A stretch of DNA of 64,000 bases from Crotophaga sulcirostris (GCA_013397455.1 VYZB01000077.1:2370717-2434716), one strand, 5' to 3'; shown: positions 12,800 through 25,534, counted from the stretch's first letter. The notes: generated by a model not told the origin, from the letters alone. A program made the numbers and translations.

Positions 12800-13765
12800 A
12801 TATTCATAGACACTAAGGCAAAAAACCCTGCTGTGATCATCGAGTTTGACCTCCCATATACCTGTATAGAGTCCACAGAATCTCCCACTATTGTTTGTCA
12901 ATTAGAGAGCCCTATCACCTCATGTTAATGGCTCCACGTTCACTGTCTCTCTTAACTTTTGCTTACAATGCTTAAGGCTCCTGGTTGCTAGGACATAGCA
13001 TTTAATTTCCTTCATCGTAATTTGATAAGTTTAATCTGTTTTATTTAAATATCTACCTATAGATATCAAGTAATCTCTGAGGTTCATAGATGAATGCCTT
13101 TAGGTGAGGTGAAGTCCTAACAGGGTTTCCCAAACCCTGGGTCATTTCTGATCATCTTCTGAAATCTCTCAAGTAATTCCAATCTTTCTTAATGGCAAGA
13201 CACCAAAACCACATTTTTTTACTGATATAATGTGGAATAATTACTTTGCTACTTAACTTTTTAGGCATTCAAGGAATAGTCTACCCTTCTTTGTGACAGC
13301 ATTATGCAGAGAGCTCACACTGAGATGATCTTCTATCATCCATTCTAATCATCCATTAGGTCATTGCTTTCCAGGACAAAACTTCATTATTGTGCAGCAA
13401 AGACAGACATGTTTCTCTAGTGCCAGATATATTTCGTTTGGTTCAAATATATTTCATCTGGTTATAATAAATTGCATTTTACTGGAATGTGGCCATTATA
13501 CCAGGGGATTCATATCATTTAATAACTTCAACTTCTCCTTCCCACCAATTATCCAAACCTATGAGACCCTAATGAGCCCCATTCATCTACATCTTCCCAT
13601 TAGAAACTCTAGGTTTTGACTCCTCAGTGAGCCAGCTTTTAATTTACCTAATGTGTGCCCTGATAATTCTCTATGCCATTTTTTAATTACAGTGTCATTT
13701 TTTTACTACATTAAAGGTCTTTGGGAATACAAGTTAACATAATAATGCAAGTTGCAGAAAAATAG
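12800..13765 (-). mobile_element. Ancient, highly diverged CR1 LINE, antisense
   Basis: Several blocks match, in order, the reverse complement of old sauropsid CR1 as I know it: GTGATCATCGAGTTTGACCT at about 12833, a TTCTGAAATCTCTCAAGTAA block at about 13158, a CAGCATTATGCAGAGAGCTC block at about 13299, and CCAGCTTTTAATTTACCTAA plus TGTGTGCC near 13631. Blocks between are deleted or unalignable. The order and spacing support one old insertion rather than chance similarity. Confidence 0.7.
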
Positions 13766-14168
13766 ACCATTAGGTATGGAAGCTGTACTGAAAACAGCTT
13801 TCTGCACTGAAAAAAAAAGAGAACTATTTTCCTCATTGCAATGGAAAATTCTGTCCTCCTCCCAAATATCTAGATCAATGCAAACTTTTACAATATGAAA
13901 TCAAATATTAGTCAGTAGAAAAAAACTGACATGAGCTAAAGCCTTAACAGTATAAGGAGGTAATGGCAGCTTTAGATTTAAGTACATCCATTAAAAAAAT
14001 AGGAATCTTGAGTCTAGTTCCGACTTTCCCCTCCCCTCACTATCCAACAGTCATCTAACTTCTGGTAGAAATAGTGGCAATCTCTACATTTGTTTCATTA
14101 TATACAGATAATTAAATTCAAGAGGACAAATTTCCATACTGGAAAACTGTTTTCTCTCATTTTCAGAT
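13766..14168. other. Possible 3' untranslated region, no distinct feature
   Basis: If 14169-14326 is the terminal coding exon, the 3' UTR starts here and runs to lower coordinates. No obvious AATAAA on the minus strand lies within the first several hundred bases. The first clear one I noted is at about 13041, inside the old CR1. Confidence 0.35.
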
Positions 14169-14326
14169 TCAAAAAGTAGTCAAATGAAATGGTGCAGCTT
14201 CAGCTATAGGTGTTACAAGACATCCATCCAATAGGCCAGGAGAAATTCTGTTCAAAGCAACACAGTCCTGACTGGTAACCCATTTCTGAATTGGACATAA
14301 AACTGTCTCAAGCTCAAATAACCAAG
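14169..14326 (-). CDS. Probable terminal coding exon of the unrecognised gene
   Basis: The acceptor is CTCCCTACCACTGTCTAG, with a clear pyrimidine tract. Two incoming bases complete a Ser codon with exon 6, which is the correct phase. Fifty-one codons follow, starting WLFELETVLCPIQKWVTSQD, and then a TGA at 14169-14171. This part differs from the rest: it has Trp, Cys and hydrophobic residues and may be a small folded C-terminus. I see no good donor before the stop, so I read it as the last coding exon. The weakest point is that only one splice border supports it. A use of donor CTT|GTAACA inside it cannot be excluded. I identified no clear polyadenylation site. Confidence 0.55.
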
Positions 14327-17300
14327 CTAGACAGTGGTAGGGAGAATGAGACACAATATATCTTTAACACATCAAAGTGTGCACTGGAGAAACTTACTCA
14401 TACCTCAAGCAGGTAAAAGTTTCATGATGCTCCCTAGAAAGGTTACGTGAGATTGGGAGATATGGCTTTTTTACTTCAGTTTATATTACCACTCTTGAGA
14501 TATTAAATGAAAGAAACATACCAATAATTTCCTCCATAAGATTCATTAATCTGGAATTTCTCCCAGAAGTTCAACCCAGATTCACTTTGGGAATGAAATC
14601 CCACATATTTATAGTGAAGTTACTATTCATTGGTAAAAATGTCCAGCTACAAATATGATGTTCTTATTCACCAGACATATAATTGACTAATACATTTGAG
14701 AAATGCCTCATAACTACCATACTCCCTAGAGAAAACAAACCTAGCCTTGCCCTAAACTTATACCCACTGAAAGAGACCTTTCCAGCACTGCCATACTTTA
14801 TCAGAGCAGAACACGAATACAAACAGTTGAATTTGATTGACAGAAATGGAATTTGTTTGTGCTAATGTCATAAAGGTTGCAATCAACAGTTGCTGCTCTA
14901 AGCTTGATTCTGTCATTCTTATTCATACAGAGTAGTACCTGGCTCTAGCAAAAGAAAACCTTCACAGTAAAAACATAATGCAGCAGTAAACTCCTCCTTA
15001 TTATAAATTCTGATCAGAATCAAGCAGTTTTCCAAATCTTAGGAACACTTATTTCCATAATTAAAAAAAACAAACAGCTTAGTCGTGTGAATTTGCTTAG
15101 TGTAAGGAATTTTACCCACACACAAATATTTTACCATTTGGAATTTTACTGGAACACAGTCTGAATTTCTTGATTCTACAAAAATCTGTCCTTCATTCTT
15201 GGGTCTTTTCCTAGGTAGACTTTGTGCAGAACGGAAAAATGAAATTTTTCTTCAACAACTGTTGAAGTCATCAGCGGAGTGTGTTTGACTGCAGTTTCAA
15301 GACCAGTACAAGAATGAATGGAGTGAAAATCACAATATTTTCCCAACAATCAGCTTTGATTTATCAGCAGTAGACTTTCCACTGCAAACTTAGAAAAGAG
15401 TTTGCAGATGCATTAGCGGCAAAACATTTAAGTTTCCTGCCACAGGTCAGTAGAAAGGAGCTGGGAATGAGCATCTAGTGCTCCTGTTGGCAAGCTGAAG
15501 TTAAAGTGATAGCAGCCACACTACTTAGTGTGCCATTGGCCACACAAACTGATATGCCTCAAACAGACTAGGGGAAAGGAACATATATACACTGTCCTGG
15601 TTTTGCCTGGGATAGAGCCAACATTCTTCCTAGTAGCTGCTATAGTGTTATGGTTTGAATTTAAAATAACATTGATAATACACTCACATTTTAGTTGTTG
15701 TTAAACAGTCAAGGACATTTCAGCTTCTCATACGGGCCTCCCAAAGAGATGGTGGTAGGTGTACAAGAAACTGGGAGGGGACACAGACAGGAGAGCTGAC
15801 CCAAACTGGCCAAAGGGGTATTTGATACCATATGATGTTATGCTTAGTATATGAACTGGGGGAAAGCTGCCTGGGGGAACTGTGGCTCAAGAACTTGCTA
15901 GGCATCAGTCAGCAGGTAGTGCATCACTTGTTTTGTATATTCTTTTAGCATTATTATTGTCTTCCTTTTCCCGCCATTAAACTGTTTTTTATCTCAACTC
16001 ACGAGTTTTGCATTTTTTTTCCAATTCTTTCCCCCATCCAACTCTGGAGCGAGTGAGCAAACAGCTGCATGGTTGTCTTAGCTGCCTGCTGGGTTAAACC
16101 ACAACATACACATATGTATATATTTAATATGGATTAATCATGCAGCAAGTTCACTGCGAGTCTACATTAGTCACCTATCATGTACATTGCCAAATGGACT
16201 GACTGCACGTGGGGATCCTTTGCATCCAAAGCTGTGAGATCTGGGGAAATCTGCAGCGCAGGTTACATCTTGAGTTAGGCACCCAACAAAATAGACTTGG
16301 GCTTTTAAAAAGTAGGTACATGCCAGGATTATACGTAGTATGTCAAATTACACCAAAAGACTATCTTTGACTTTTCAAGGTTCTTGAAAACTAGTTATGC
16401 ACTAGAAATTTCCAACCAGTAGTATTTGTAGGACCTGTTCTCAAGGGAAAATTCAAGCTGACTCTTGCTAGTCCCCCAAAAGGCTGAATTTCTCTTCTCA
16501 TAAAAGCTGGCTAAGAAATGTTCTGGTGGTTGTAGGTGCAGCTCTTTTGTTTCCTTGCATCAGTACCCCACCCAGAAGAAAATTACTTTCAACAGCTCAA
16601 AGAACTCTCACCAAACTGAAGTACTGTGAAGTGGTAAATACCTTCTCCAGATCCCTCCTTTTCCCAGGAACGATCTCTATGCATCCTCTGAAAACTGTCT
16701 GTAGAGAATCAGCATACAAGCAAACTACTACAGGTAGTAATGAGGAACTGTCTTCAGAATGACAACTGAGGAGGAAGACACACAAGGCCTTTTCTACAGG
16801 TGTTTTAATGATACTAAAATCACAAAAGAACCATAAACCCTTGATTTTGGAAAATAATGTCTCAGCCATTTTCATTCCTCTTTGCTCAGTGTGTACAGAG
16901 TATTAAAGGCAGAAGAGATTTAGTTACTAAATGACAGTAGTTCCTTTAAAAGCATAGTTTGGTTCCTATTTTTAATAATAAAATTCACATTACAAAAGCA
17001 AATAATTATACATCTGCATCTCTCTGACATGTGGCAACAAACTTAAATAAGCACATAACAAGGAAGAAGGAGAGGTTATGCGAAAAAAAAAATCAACAAC
17101 GCTTCTTAAAAATGTTTTACTGTCCTTCTTCAACATAGCAAATATTTTAAGCTGTAATCACCACTCTTTTATATGAGTACCTATTTGATTTCAAATTTTG
17201 TCATAATTGGTATGAAGCTTTAAAAATTGTCTTCCAGTTATCTTTGGATCTTGCTGATGAGGATAAATTTTTAAATGCTGTCAGAGAGCCTGAAGGACTT

Positions 17301-18955
17301 AAAAAGTAAAGTATGATTTACAAGAACAGAGAACCTAGATCTCATTTCCATAAGATAAGATGTGCGCTGCTATATCTGTTTTGCAAATGATGTTTGTTGG
17401 GAGATGTTGAGATGCCAAAGTGACCCAATTCTGTTCAGCTATCATTGGCTTTGAAAACAGCCTCTTTAAATGCCTATATCTGGCTACATTTGAAACTGCT
17501 ACCCCCAAACTTTTTCATTCATTTTCTGGTAGAACACTAACCAGATTAATTTAAAATAACTCAAAGTGACTCACATAGCTTCTCTTTTTGTGTTGTTAGT
17601 TCTCCTACTACTGAAAACTAGCTTTACACCTGCCTGCTATTAACACAAAGTAGTCAAAGAATGTGGTAAATATTATCTACATATAATTTATTAAAAGCTG
17701 AGTCAAAGAACAGGTGTTGCTATTGTAAAGATTAATTTTGCAGCTCTTCTGCTCTGACTCATAAATTATGAACTCCTGGTCCCCCTTAACACTAAATCAC
17801 ACACGAAACATCCACACAGATTTATTAACTTTAGGGTGAAAAATGATGTGTAATCCTACCAGCTGCTCTGCGTACAAGCACTGGCATCAGCAAGTAGGCC
17901 AAGTCCCTCACTGACTCTCCACTTTACAACTGGGAATTGTCAGCTTCTCCTTGTCAGCAGTGGTACTTCTGTACTTTCTGCTTGCCAATGACACTAGCAT
18001 ATAAACTCAGGTGGGGATGATAATACTATTAATAACATTTATCATTATTAAATTTCAGACTCAGAAAGTATTGATCAAACATTTTTGTTCTACTACTTTA
18101 GTTATATTAGTAGAAAGACTGAGCTACTATAAAAGGTGCAGCAGTTAACTACACAAACTTACAGGTAGTCTCAAAACATCTGCAAATCCCTCTTTGCTAC
18201 AGAAACTATAGCTTACAGCTACCTTCTTTCCCTTCTCCATTCTCTGTGTCATCAGAGCCAGGAAAAAAAACTGTTATTAGTTAGGCAACTATGATATCTA
18301 TTGATCTTGTGCTAGAATTAACACTTCTATCTATAATTTACCACTCTCATACTGGGCAGTGACAATGATCTGTCAGGATTCTTGGAAACTTGCAGCACAG
18401 GGGCTTGGATGCTCATATGTTCTCCTCTGTCATTTAGGTTATGATCCTGCTGACTGTTACTTTCATGATTAGACAACTGCTTCAAAGAGTGTAGGATTAC
18501 TTGTGTCATTAAGAATCTTTTCATACAGAGGAATTCAATTGAATGCAGGCAAATAGAGATAATGGAGTCACAGGCTGGAGGAGACAGGCTCTACCTTTCA
18601 GAGCTACTGGGGTTTTCTTTGTGGGTTTCTTTGCCAGTCAATACATATTTACTAAACAGACTACCTATTTCAGCTTCATGCTACTTCTCTGGAACAGGTA
18701 CTTCAACACATCAGAACGAATTGCTTCACTTAGTAAAGTAAACTGTGGTCTGTGAACATTTTGCCAATGTTCAGTGACTGCAGAAAAGTTTATTTAAAGC
18801 AATTCCATGAAGTTCAGCTCTCAAACAAGTGAGCAATTGGTACTTAGGAGCAAAGCTTCTATGAGCAGGTGTGGCATCTTCATGGGATCTGATGATACAA
18901 AAAAGGGAAGTTAAAAGTTTGAGGGTTTTGATCTGGTCCTAACAAAGATACTTAC
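14327..18955 (-). other. Intron between visible exon 6 and the likely terminal exon
   Basis: This intron is about 4.6 kb and contains a complete solo LTR (15593-16106). A minus-strand frame at 18327-18524 lies close to exon 6 and has protein-like composition, but its only phase-compatible acceptor lacks a pyrimidine tract, so I do not call it an exon. The overlapping frames at 16526-16875 on both strands look like chance. Confidence 0.7.
15593..16106 (+). mobile_element. Solo LTR of an avian endogenous retrovirus, complete, with 5-bp target duplication
   Basis: The 514-bp element begins TGTCCTGGTTTTGCCTGGGA and ends TTAAACCACAACA, a 5'-TG...CA-3' LTR. It is flanked by identical TACAC at 15588-15592 and 16107-16111. 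Inside are a TATA-like GTATATGAAC near 15848 and a polyadenylation-type ATTAAA at 15976-15981, followed by the CTCAACTCACGAGTTTTGC block typical of this bird LTR family. There is no internal retroviral sequence on either side, so it is a recombination-derived solo LTR. A 5-bp duplication fits the ERVL class; the subfamily name is not determined. Confidence 0.93.
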
Positions 18956-19049
18956 ATTTGTCTTGGTCAGCTTCCACTCCTTCACTTTCTGTGTCACTCG
19001 GCAATATCCAAGGTTGATGAGCAAGCTGAAGCTGTTGTAAGAATTCATC
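18956..19049 (-). CDS. Internal exon 6 of the unrecognised gene
   Basis: This 94-nt exon has acceptor TTTGTGGCAG and the strong donor AAAT|GTAAGT. It enters in phase 0 and leaves one base. The 31 codons read [20 protein letters not shown] and then [11 protein letters not shown]: a short Leu/Gln helix-like stretch, a Trp-Ile-Leu-Pro turn and an acidic tail. The [11 protein letters not shown] segment resembles casein kinase 2 sites, which is inference. It follows the repeat-bearing exon directly in frame. Confidence 0.88.
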
Positions 19050-22000
19050 CTGCCACAAACAGATCTATTTTAGATAAAATGACAGAGGATGTTTCTGTAT
19101 AAATGCAGACTGTAGCAAACATTCTAGCCTCATTTAACTAGAGAGGAGAAAGCCTTTAATTAAAAAAAACTTGCTGTGAAATAAAACCAGAATGTAAGGA
19201 ATATGCAGGCTCCCTAAAATTTATTTTTATTGAATTCTTATTTATTTATCTATCCTGAAAAATGAAAAAGAGGTCTCTAGCTATCTATCTGCTATAGCCA
19301 CAGATACATACATCCTCCTCTTAGAAATGCAGCGGCCTGGAAGAAAATCTTAATGCAGATATTCCACGCCCCTAAAGTTTTTTGACTATGCCTAGACATG
19401 TCATGCATGACTTGCTTAAGTAAGGCTTTGACTTTTCAGAGCTTTCACTCTCTCCAGTCTAGTAAGAAAAAGGACCTGAAACTTGATTTAGAATATGGTT
19501 TTACTGGAGAAGGAGAAAGCCTAGGAAGGAAAACTGCTACAGAAATATCTGTTTCCAAGACATCCTAAACCTCCAAGCATCAAAATACAAATGTTTTATA
19601 CAGTTAAAAATCCATATGCAGCTGAATACATGCTTTTAAAAATGTTTTACAATTGCCTTCTTTTTAATATAATGTATGCATGTATATACAAATATTTTTC
19701 CATACACACACACGTATGTGAGCATATATACACACGTACATATAAAATACTGAGAGGCTCCTTTGCAGTACTCAAGGTGAGAGATGAGACTAGAATGCAT
19801 AACTTTATTTTCCAAAGCGATTCAAATATGGAAGTCCAAAATAGAACTTGACCAGGTATCATAAAATTACCGGCCAGATTCTTACAAGCACCTGAAAGAA
19901 AGGGGGGGTAATAGCCCTCTCTCCTTTTACACCAGCTGGAAACCAGAATCTACATATTCAAAGTTAAATTGTATTGCATAGCGCTACAGCATAATTTTTA
20001 TTGTTAGGCTATCTGGTTTAAAAATAGAAACCAGCCTTGTTTAAATACATTATTGGAAACCTAATACTGTTTAACCAAGATTTAACTGGGAGTAAATTAT
20101 TAATTCTGTTAGCAATCTATTAAAAATCCACAAAGCCTGCTGCCATGGCCCAACACTAAGCTCAGGCAGGAGCCTCAGGCCTTATGCAAGTATTGCCATT
20201 TCAAATGTGCTCAGTGTTTGTGCAGGATGCTGACTACAGCACTGAATTGGGCAAAATGTTTTGATTCATGGAATAGGATTCTTGCAGTAGGAGCAAGTGG
20301 CTCTCACACTGATCAGCATATTTTTAATCTCTCATAAAGACAGAGCAAAAGAACTGAGTCAGGCAGCAGAATAGAATGGAAATATCTGACCAAAAAGAGA
20401 GTCCTCTTGACATTGAGCTTTGCTCTGTACTCCAGTAACTAGGAAGAGAATTTGTGTTAATGCTGTATTCAAATAAGCTGAAATTTCCTGCTGTTGACAA
20501 TGACAGACCAATAAAGATTACTGAATACCACTCTAAACTATCTGGATAAATAGATTGTAAAATCCCAAGTGTTTAGAAAATGAAATCGCAAACAAGGGAG
20601 TCAGAAGTATTTTCCTTTCAACAGCTATTGATAACCATCATAGAATTGTGTCACTTTAACGGAATCCACCCTAAAGAGATAAGCAGACTTCAACATTCCT
20701 TTGCCAATTTATACAAAACACCAAAGAATAAGGTAAATGCATAAAAGTACCTCTGCCAAAGGATTTGGAACACTGATTTATTAGTTTTATAGAGTTAATA
20801 AATCTATTTCTCTAGGTAGCATTTCTTTACTATAATACAATTCAGCCTCGAACAGAGCTGATGATAAAACACACCTGTTAGAACTTTGTAATATTATGTG
20901 TGCCAAGAGGCAGAAACTCAGAACCCACAAAATCTCAGATCATTATAAGTCTTGAGCATTAAAAAACGTTCTCAACAGCTGATATGTTAAGTACTTGCCA
21001 AATTATTTAAGATTTGTGCTACAAGATTAAATCAACCTGAGATACAGTGCAAACTTTACTGAAACTTAAGAAGAAACTCTAAATTGTATTTATCAGTAAA
21101 ATTTTTGTGTTTAGACTTTTTATGTTACTTTGAAACACATTACAAACTAGGAAGCATCCATAAGGTATTGAGAGACATGTTGTTTCCTCATAAATAAATG
21201 ACAGCACACACATTGTAAACCCATACAGGTTCTGAATTCTTTAATTCAAGCTGCTTATGATAAAACATGCTCCTGGTACCCAGTAACTGCATCCTTTTCA
21301 ACTGACTTATTCTTATCAAATATGTATCAGCTTTGTTCTGTTTAATTCATTTAACACCACGAAAGACTAAGGAAACAGCAATACTTGCAAAATCTTATCA
21401 TAGTATCTTCTACAGGACTGGCAATGCAACCACAGTGTATTTTCATCTAGTCGAAATTCCTGATTCACACCATAAGTCTAAGAAGAATAAAGGCCATTTC
21501 CCTTCCTTTATTTTACTGGTTTTATACAGAATAAGGATACAAAACCTACAGTGAAAGTTGCAAAACAAGTTACAGCATCAGTCTCGAGTTTTTTATGTTT
21601 GTGATCTGTAAAAGTACAAAAAAATATAGAACTTACTTGTTCTTCTCCTACCCTAGGCTACCTTTGACTTTTAAAAATTTGTCTCTATTGTCAGAGAGAA
21701 GCTGTGACACAAGATAATAAAATCACATAGCCCAAAACAGGGAAATCTCTAATATGGCAAAAAAGTGACTGAACAGAGATACTTCCTGGGTATGTTCTGC
21801 CTAAACCCACCTCTCTAAGACACCAGGAACTTCAGTTGCCAAAGACAGCTTAAAAGAGCTCCCAGAGTTTCCAGTATAACAATCCAAACACAGGACTGGG
21901 AGCAGCAGATTGGCTAGACCTCTGTCAGCTACTTTCCCACATCCGAGGGCTTTTACAGCTTGATTGAGGAAGGTCTTCATATGAACATGTCATATTAGCA

Positions 22001-24257
22001 GTTTTCCCCTTGAAAGCAGAGCTAGTTCCAAGATGAGTTTCCATTATGTCAAAGGTCACTTCTGCATGTCAGGAAAGGATAAATAGGGTTTGAGCTGGGT
22101 CACTAGCAGCCAACGTACTATTGTACCCAGTGAGCAAAGAGAAAGAAAAGAATTTGTCACTTGTAGAAGGCATTATAGCAGAGGATAAGATGCTGCATAG
22201 AAATGCTGAGATTTATTATTAGCTTTACAGTGGGCTTGCTGGATGAAATTGTACATACTATTCTGACTGTAAAACAGGGTAATAATATTGCTCATTTCTT
22301 AAAGTACTTGAGACATATATAAACATATATTAAAAGTATAACAGGACACTTATTGTAAGACCTACCAGTAAAGCTTGGAGTTTGGCAAACAAAAGTAACA
22401 AGTCACAGAAAATGAAATGGAACTCATGGTTATTACACCTCTAACTACAAAAAGGTTGTGTAAGGAAGCACTTTTAATTGCCTGCCTTGTTGCAGGAAAG
22501 ATCAGAAGTGATGGACAGACCAGATGTGCCTTGGTGGAGATGCAGTGCTCATTACATAGCACTTTCAGAAGTGTATACAATAATTCCAGCTGGCATCACA
22601 TGACTATGTATCAGTTAATAACAGGACTGCTTCAAAAGAAAGAAAGAAAAAGAGGAGCGAAGTATTTAGCGCGAAACAACGAAATCTTTCATTTCCTCTA
22701 AAAATTTTTAGTTAAAAACTAATTTCAATTCTCATTTTCTAATATGTGAGAGATTTCCAACACACAAACACACCCGCCCTTCAAAGCAGGAGACAAAGGG
22801 GTTTTGTTTGTCAAAAAAGAAATTTGTTACAATTACATATTTTTTCCCTGGAAAACTTCTGGTTTGAAAACATATCAACTGCCAGTGAAGATATTGTCAC
22901 AGAACTGTAGTCACCTTCAGTCTTCATGTCTTTAAGTCGGATATCCAATTCTACGTGAAGAAGTAGCTCGAGTGATGGGATTACTGCACTGCCATTCAAG
23001 CATCAAAATGAGGATTTTTTTTCCACCACCAAATTTAAGTAAGATTTCCTTCCCAAATTCTTTAGAGTTACCTGTGCCTCATTTCCTTTCTTTCATAATA
23101 ATGGAGGCCATATACTGAATTGCAAGATTATACGAATAATCAAATGTCTAATTATCCTACAAGCATCTCTAGCGATATATTACAAACAACATTTTTTTAA
23201 AAAAAAAGCTCATTAGACTGATAATACATTGTGTTAAGTGTCACACCCAAGAGATTGTTAAATCAATTAATACTTCTCAGAAACAATTATCTAAAGGTGT
23301 GATATTTCTTCAGTTTTGGAAAAAGCTCTCCAGGCTTTGACAAACGAACTACAAAGAGACTGGTAATAAATGGTGGGAACCTACTTATTCCACCATTAAA
23401 AAGTAAGCAATCTAGACATATAGGTACTTCTCAAATCAGTATAGAAAGACTGGCATTTCCTGAGGAAAAAACTCACCCTTGTAAGGCATGTATCTGAGAT
23501 AGACAGCAAAGCTGCTCTTTCACAGGTGCTTTTATTTCCACTGCCTACACACTAAAGTTATCTTTAAGGCAGGTAAGGTTAGCAGAGGAGAATTCCACTC
23601 AAAATTTACAAGGTACTTCAAAATTTTGGTTTGTTTTAAACAACGACTAATCCTGTAAAAGCCATTAATATGCAACAGGAAGTGTTTATGCTCTGAATCG
23701 GCCTAGTTAACATGCATATAGTACTGGACTGATTCAACAGTGCTGGATATTTTCTCATTGGAGTTCAGTTTTGGTTTTTTGAAAACTGGTCCATTCAACA
23801 ATGCCTAAATAATCATTCCAATGCATCCAAAAAAACGAAAGAAAAAGCAGACCAAGGAAATAGTATGCACTGCCAGGGCAGCAGGAAAAAAACAGCCTGG
23901 AATCATAAAGGTAAGACAAAGTTTTGTTTAATATTCCAGAAGTATGCATCTATTAGAAACTGTAAGGCTAATAAAACTGCTATGCATCATGCAGGCAAAA
24001 CCCTACAGAGCTCATAGAGAATTTGGGGGCCACAGAAATCAGTATGATTTCTGTAATAATCCTGACATTCTCTAATCAGTACCTCTCAAATGTGAGCAGC
24101 ATTTCCTTGCTAATTTTCTCATAATTATATTTCAAGTTCGTTTCAGATGAGTAAGTTACATTAGGTATGCTGATGTTACTTCAACATAAAACACAGTCTA
24201 GTCATCACATTACCATAGCTCTTAAACATAGCAAAAACATTAAATTGAAAATCTTAC
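19050..24257 (-). other. Intron between visible exons 5 and 6
   Basis: This intron is about 5.2 kb of AT-rich sequence. It includes an alternating purine/pyrimidine stretch at 19701-19745 (CA/TA/CG steps). I see no recognisable mobile element or extra exon that fits the gene's phase. Confidence 0.75.
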
Positions 24258-24760
24258 TTCTGATAAACTGCTTCTCTGAGTAGTGACAGTTCCAACAATG
24301 TCTCCACTCATTTGTACAGAGAGCCCTGAAGCAGCGCTGTGGGTCCTCCCCATTTGGCTCTTAGATGTCAAAGATCTGCTTCTTTGCATACTAATGATGC
24401 CTTCCCTGTTTCCTTGGTTGCTAGGGGTAAGAGGCCGTGACAGTAAGCTATTTGGGGTCACAGGTCTGCTCCCCGGGGCTGATGGAGTTGATGGCCTGTT
24501 GGTTTGTGTACTGGGTGTTGGAGGCCTACTGTTTGCAACACTGGAGATCTGTGTTCTGCTGCTAGCAGGCAGCGGTGGTGATTTGTTTCCTTGGAGCTGA
24601 ATGTTCTTCCCCATCTCAGTTGGCACCTGAGGCCTCGGATTTTGGCCCTGTGTAGCTTGAAGATTGCCTTGATGGTCAGACGTAACTAAACTGTGATGTT
24701 GGATGCTGGTGCTTCTTGAAAGTCTTGCTTCTTCCCACAGTGCTAGGTCCTTCTCAATAT
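24258..24760 (-). CDS. Internal exon 5: large Ser/Thr/Pro-rich exon with 10-residue tandem repeats
   Basis: This 503-nt exon follows a T/G-rich tract and acceptor TGCATAG, and ends in phase 0 at donor TCAGAA|GTAAGA. It encodes 167 codons plus a split Asp codon. Residues 1-15 (IEKDLALWEEARLSR) continue the helix begun in exon 4. Residues 20-67 are Gln/Pro-rich. Residues 68-147 form eight 10-residue units, each starting with Arg; units 2-5 carry the core R-P-x-T-P and later units have decayed. The last 20 residues are Ser/Thr/Val-rich. The exon is almost certainly disordered. The T-P and S-P sites would suit proline-directed kinases, which is inference. It is the longest open frame in the window and clearly coding. 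Confidence 0.93.
24318..24557 (-). repeat. 30-bp coding minisatellite, about eight units, in exon 5
   Basis: Eight consecutive 30-bp units each encode 10 residues starting with Arg. The arginines fall at exon residues 68, 78, 88, 98, 108, 118, 128 and 138. Four central units keep R-P-x-T-P, and the flanking units have drifted. The period is also visible in the DNA, for example in the spacing of the ggcc/ggtc-containing blocks between 24420 and 24540. No unit is identical to another, so the array looks old rather than recently expanded. Confidence 0.85.
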
Positions 24761-25534
24761 CTATGCACACACAAACAAACAAAAAAGAAAAGAAAGAAAT
24801 TAATTTAGTTTCTGTTTCTCTGGTTTAAAGCTTTTACTGATTTTCTCCAATGTAAGTGACAACCAGAAGCTGTGCAGAGAAAAATCTATTCACCTTCAAA
24901 ATACAAGGCACCAGAACTGACAGTTCAAATGTTTGACAAGCATTTCTTCAAAGTTTTTTACATTTGATTTACTGTAAATACAGCTATCCCCCAGAAAAAA
25001 TATTACCACTTCACTGAATGTTAATACAACCTATAAAAATCCCTCTTATTTCTTCAAAGTTATTTCTCTGTAGCTTTTGCTCAGTGTATCACTAGCATCA
25101 AACCAAAACAGAGCAGTGAGCTAAACTTGTCATCCTCAGCTGCAGTGAGGGGCAATCCAAAACTGGTTCAAGGTAACAGTTTTGATCCTGGCCTTGCTGT
25201 CTATGGCCCAACCAAAACTCTGGGGGAAATAACCCTTAACTCTGGTACATCTGGATCTGTGATCCTGCTTCAATCTGCATTTTGTGCTCTGGTCTGCCGT
25301 AAGTACCACAACAGGTGACAGGGCCACCAAAATCTAGAATCCAAGCAGAAAAGGTGGTCACCATTGGGCGGTCCAGTCCCTACCCCTCCCACAGTCATAA
25401 GGAATAAGATCTTATTTAAAAACAGAACAGATCAGAGATAGAGACGAAAAGCGCATTCTGCATTAATTTAAATCATATTAATGCTTTTAATGAATTAAAT
25501 CAGATACATCCAACAAAGTTAGATTAAGGTAGTT

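Noticed and set aside
16250..16320. Resemblance to an old sauropsid repeat (GAGTTAGGCACCCAACAAAA)
   Set aside because: One short block only; could be chance.
17880..18050. Possible second MIR-like SINE (GATGATAATACTATTAATAAC and a CCAAGTCCCTCACTGACTCT block)
   Set aside because: Only two short resemblances, not enough ordered blocks to call.
18327..18524. Minus-strand 65-codon frame 0.4 kb beyond exon 6, protein-like
   Set aside because: The only phase-compatible acceptor (ACACAAG) lacks a pyrimidine tract. Exon 6 joins 14326 in phase without it, and 14326 would not follow its phase-0 end.
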